Shown: one piece after another, positions 15,589-17,639 of the stretch | Layout of the letters: each line of letters opens with the position of its first letter | Numbering within the stretch: the stretch's first letter is position 1 | NCBI GenBank assembly: GCA_900551645.1 | Contig: URWP01000032.1 | Coordinates: 1 to 17,639, forward strand | DNA length: 17,639 nucleotides | Direction: 5' to 3' | DNA from: an uncultured Bacteroides sp. | Lineage (GTDB): Bacteria > Bacteroidota > Bacteroidia > Bacteroidales > Bacteroidaceae | The notes under the pieces: generated by a model | Told to the model about the DNA's origin: nothing | Seen by the model: the letters and a program-made list of their open reading frames with translations, nothing else | Databases searched by the model: none | Program-made: the position numbers and the translations under genes

Positions 15589-16293
15589 CTATTTATAAAT
15601 AAGAAAAATGCAAGGCACTTTGGTAAGGTCTGGCAGATGACCTTTCCATTCACGTATAGTCTTGGTATGGATATACTCTCCTTCGCAAGTGATGTTGGCA
15701 GCAATACATAGTTTAGTCTGAGGACGACAAGTCTTCAGAATATCCTCCATCATCTTGTTGTTACGATACGGAGTTTCTATGAAAAGTTGAGTCTGATTTT
15801 CTGAATAGATACGCCCTTCCAGCTCTTTCAGTCGCTTGATACGGTCGGCAGCCTCAATGGGAAGATAACCGTGGAAAGCAAAACTTTGTCCGTTGAATCC
15901 GGACCCCATTACCGAAAGAATGATCGAAGAAGGACCTACCAACGGAACCACCTTCAGATTCTTCCGTTGTGCTATCGCTACCACATCAGCTCCCGGGTCA
16001 GCTACCGCCGGACAACCGGCTTCCGATATAACCCCCATGGAATAACCTTCCTGCAAAGGCTTCAGATATCCAGACAGGTCATCTGGAGACGTATGCTTGT
16101 TCAGCGGATAAAAAGTCAGTTCATCAATATTGATGGAAGCCTCTACCTTTTTAAGGAAACGACGGGCCGAGCGGACATCCTCCACGATAAAATGCTTGAT
16201 ACCTAGAATAATCTCTTTGTTGTAGGCAGGCAATACCTTTTCGATAGGTGTATCACCCAACGTCACCGGTAATAAATATAAAGCTGTTTCCAT
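15589..16293 (-). CDS. SAM-dependent methyltransferase, tetrapyrrole-methylase fold (RsmI-like)
   Basis: Methyltransferase of 234 aa in the tetrapyrrole methylase/RsmI group. RsmI itself 2'-O-methylates C1402 of 16S rRNA. Recognisable segments are LYLLPVTLGDTPIEKVLP at the start, GVISEAGCPAVADPGADVV (about 100), VVPLVGPSSIILSVMGSGF with FAFHGYLP, and FIETPYRNNKMMEDIL. It is shorter than typical RsmI (about 280 aa) and its N-terminus differs from the usual ATPIGN motif. It is probably a Bacteroidales paralogue, so rRNA C1402 as target is not assured. It starts 16 nt after the GldB-like gene and is the last gene of a minus-strand operon. It converges on the GNAT gene across 18 bp. Confidence 0.8.
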   Translation of the reverse strand: METALYLLPVTLGDTPIEKVLPAYNKEIILGIKHFIVEDVRSARRFLKKVEASINIDELTFYPLNKHTSPDDLSGYLKPLQEGYSMGVISEAGCPAVADPGADVVAIAQRKNLKVVPLVGPSSIILSVMGSGFNGQSFAFHGYLPIEAADRIKRLKELEGRIYSENQTQLFIETPYRNNKMMEDILKTCRPQTKLCIAANITCEGEYIHTKTIREWKGHLPDLTKVPCIFLIYK

Positions 16294-16309
16294 CAGAATA
16301 ACATAAAAA

Positions 16310-17308
16310 TCAGTGTTTCATTGCAGACATCAAATCAGAGAAGTCTTCCTTTCCAAACAAGTCTTTCAAAGTCAGACGTTGGTTGTTCTTCATATATTTG
16401 TCCACCAGTTGCATTCCCAGCCAGATACCGATACAGGGAGGCATCTTCTCTCCATTGAAAATCAATGTCTGTTCACCCGAAGTATACGAACGGATCAGCA
16501 TTGGGTCAGTACTTGCCAAATGTCCTTTCTTTGCCATTTCCTTCCACAAGGCATCCATATACTTACGGCACCAGTTCAGCTCTTCACGCGTATATCCTAA
16601 CGTCAGTCTTCCAGAGCCATCGGACCGCAAAATATGTTCTACTGTCCAGGCAATCTTGCCTCGATACATCATAAAATCAAACAATGTACGATGCCCCTCC
16701 TTCCACGGAAAAGGAGACAGACTTAACAGATAAAAAGTAAAACAATCAGGAACAATACGCTCCGGTACCATCGACCGGCGCTGAAACGAATAATAATAAC
16801 GTTTATAAAGTGAATAATCTTGTCCCAGGTATTTATCCAGACTAAACCCCAACAGGCTATCGCCGACCACCACAGACTGGTTCAGCGCAGATATCTGTGA
16901 ATAGATACGCGGAACAGGAATTTCAGGAACCTCCCGTTTCAAATTCCTGAAACCTTTGGTCAAATCTGCTTCGATATCGGAAAGGTCTTTGAACTTTTCT
17001 TGTACATCATCCATCAACCTGACCAGCAAAGAATCGGAATAATAGGCACACAGCCGATCATTGATGTCAGGTTCGTTTACAGATCCGATACCCAAAACAT
17101 CCTCAATCAGCAACTTTGTAGCCTGCGGACAATCTATATTCATCTTCTGTAAAGCAGACACACTGTTCATCGCAGTAGCTTCGTACTGAAGACGGTCATA
17201 GCGAAAAACCTTCACAGGCTTCTGAAAAAATTCGTCTTTCCGCTCGCCGGGACGGCAAGCAGAAAGAACGAACACTATCATTAATAATATTCCTATTATC
17301 CGATACAT
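16310..17308 (-). CDS. gldB: GldB-like lipoprotein
   Basis: Lipoprotein of 332 aa similar to gliding-motility lipoprotein GldB. The signal ends in LSAC (C18). Later segments match the family pattern: SLDKYLGQDY, VPERIVPDCF, the FDFMMYRGKIAWTVEHIL stretch, YTREELNWCRKYMDALWKEM, and CIGIWLGMQLVDKYM near the C-terminus. GldB is required for gliding in Flavobacterium, but Bacteroidales that do not glide also carry homologues, whose role is unknown. The ATG at 17308 (MYRIIG) is preferred to a TTG at 17317 directly after the fabI stop; it leaves a 9-nt gap. Linkage to fabI and an RsmI-like gene suggests a general envelope function. Confidence 0.7.
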   Translation of the reverse strand: MYRIIGILLMIVFVLSACRPGERKDEFFQKPVKVFRYDRLQYEATAMNSVSALQKMNIDCPQATKLLIEDVLGIGSVNEPDINDRLCAYYSDSLLVRLMDDVQEKFKDLSDIEADLTKGFRNLKREVPEIPVPRIYSQISALNQSVVVGDSLLGFSLDKYLGQDYSLYKRYYYSFQRRSMVPERIVPDCFTFYLLSLSPFPWKEGHRTLFDFMMYRGKIAWTVEHILRSDGSGRLTLGYTREELNWCRKYMDALWKEMAKKGHLASTDPMLIRSYTSGEQTLIFNGEKMPPCIGIWLGMQLVDKYMKNNQRLTLKDLFGKEDFSDLMSAMKH

Positions 17309-17317
17309 CCGGTTCAA

Positions 17318-17639
17318 TTATCCATAGATGATGTTACCGTTCTCATCTTTATATTCATCCAGACCTTTCTCATAGGTAGCCATAGCACGCAGACTCATAC
17401 CAACACTAGAGAAGCCACCGTCGTGGAACAGGTTCTGCATAGTAACTTTTTTGGTCAGATCTGAGAACATAACGATACAATAGTCTGCACATTCGTCAGC
17501 CGAAGCATTACCCAACGGAGACATACGGTTGGCAAAGTCGAACAGTTTGTCCATACCCTTTACACCCGAACCGGCAGTAGTCATAGTCGGAGACTGAGAG
17601 ATGGTATTGATACGTACATGGTGTTCACGTCCGTAAATA
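17318..17639 (-). CDS. fabI: Enoyl-[acyl-carrier-protein] reductase (NADH), C-terminal part
   Basis: The last 107 codons of FabI, running off the right edge without a stop. The protein catalyses the final reduction step of fatty acid elongation in the cytoplasm. The visible sequence reads YGREHHVRINTISQSPTMTT at its start, then GSGVKGMDKLFDFANRMSPLG, ADECADYCIVMFSDLTKKVT and HDGGFSSVGMS. These are the substrate-binding loop and the C-terminal NAD-binding part of the SDR-type FabI fold. The Tyr/Lys active-site motif lies beyond the window. An internal Met at 17584 is not a start, since the reading frame and homology continue upstream. It is the first visible gene of the fabI-gldB-methyltransferase operon. 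Confidence 0.92.
   Translation of the reverse strand, partial: IYGREHHVRINTISQSPTMTTAGSGVKGMDKLFDFANRMSPLGNASADECADYCIVMFSDLTKKVTMQNLFHDGGFSSVGMSLRAMATYEKGLDEYKDENGNIIYG

Overview
The window looks like chromosomal DNA from a Bacteroidales species, most likely Bacteroides or Phocaeicola. It is AT-rich and has TAnnTTTG-type -7 promoter boxes in front of several genes and no strong Shine-Dalgarno sequences. Its proteins are of typical Bacteroidales families: a fimbrillin-like lipoprotein, a GldB-like lipoprotein, a dipeptidyl peptidase IV and a TonB_C/carboxypeptidase-regulatory-like protein. No rRNA, tRNA, insertion sequence, phage gene or CRISPR array is visible.

Layout, left to right. Positions 1-194 are non-coding and hold a long AT-rich palindrome. 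A fimbrillin-like lipoprotein with a GLUG-repeat C-terminus follows (195-1904), then an inner-membrane coiled-coil protein (1974-2846) that ends at a strong terminator hairpin. Next is an S41 (C-terminal processing) protease lipoprotein (2990-4372). Positions 4476-9410 form a four-gene efflux operon: a TolC-type outer-membrane factor, an HlyD-type adaptor and two ABC-2 permeases. No ATPase gene is present. The 99-bp gap after it holds two hairpin-forming inverted repeats, and the second encloses the -7 promoter box of the next gene (9510-10805). That gene encodes an exported carboxypeptidase-like/TonB_C protein with a Pro/Lys-rich tail that carries many O-glycosylation sequons. Then come DPP-IV (10876-13074, with a strong terminator) and lipoyl synthase lipA (13154-14003). 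lipA is interrupted by an apparent 2-nt deletion that removes the conserved C-terminus from the reading frame. After it lie a six-helix membrane protein with a C-terminal domain resembling a degenerate Nudix fold (14053-15030) and a GNAT acetyltransferase (15037-15570). The plus-strand block ends at a hairpin shared with a convergent minus-strand operon, fabI (partial) - gldB-like - RsmI-like methyltransferase (17639 down to 15589).

Functionally the window is mostly envelope biology: surface adhesin-like lipoprotein, periplasmic proteases, tripartite efflux and exported TonB_C protein. Housekeeping genes for lipoate biosynthesis, fatty acid synthesis and RNA methylation sit alongside. I do not see a clear new multi-gene system. 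The points most worth a second look are the broken lipA, the promoter enclosed by an inverted repeat at 9455-9506, the reversed TonB-like architecture with a sequon-rich tail, the ATPase-less efflux operon and the membrane-bound Nudix-like protein.
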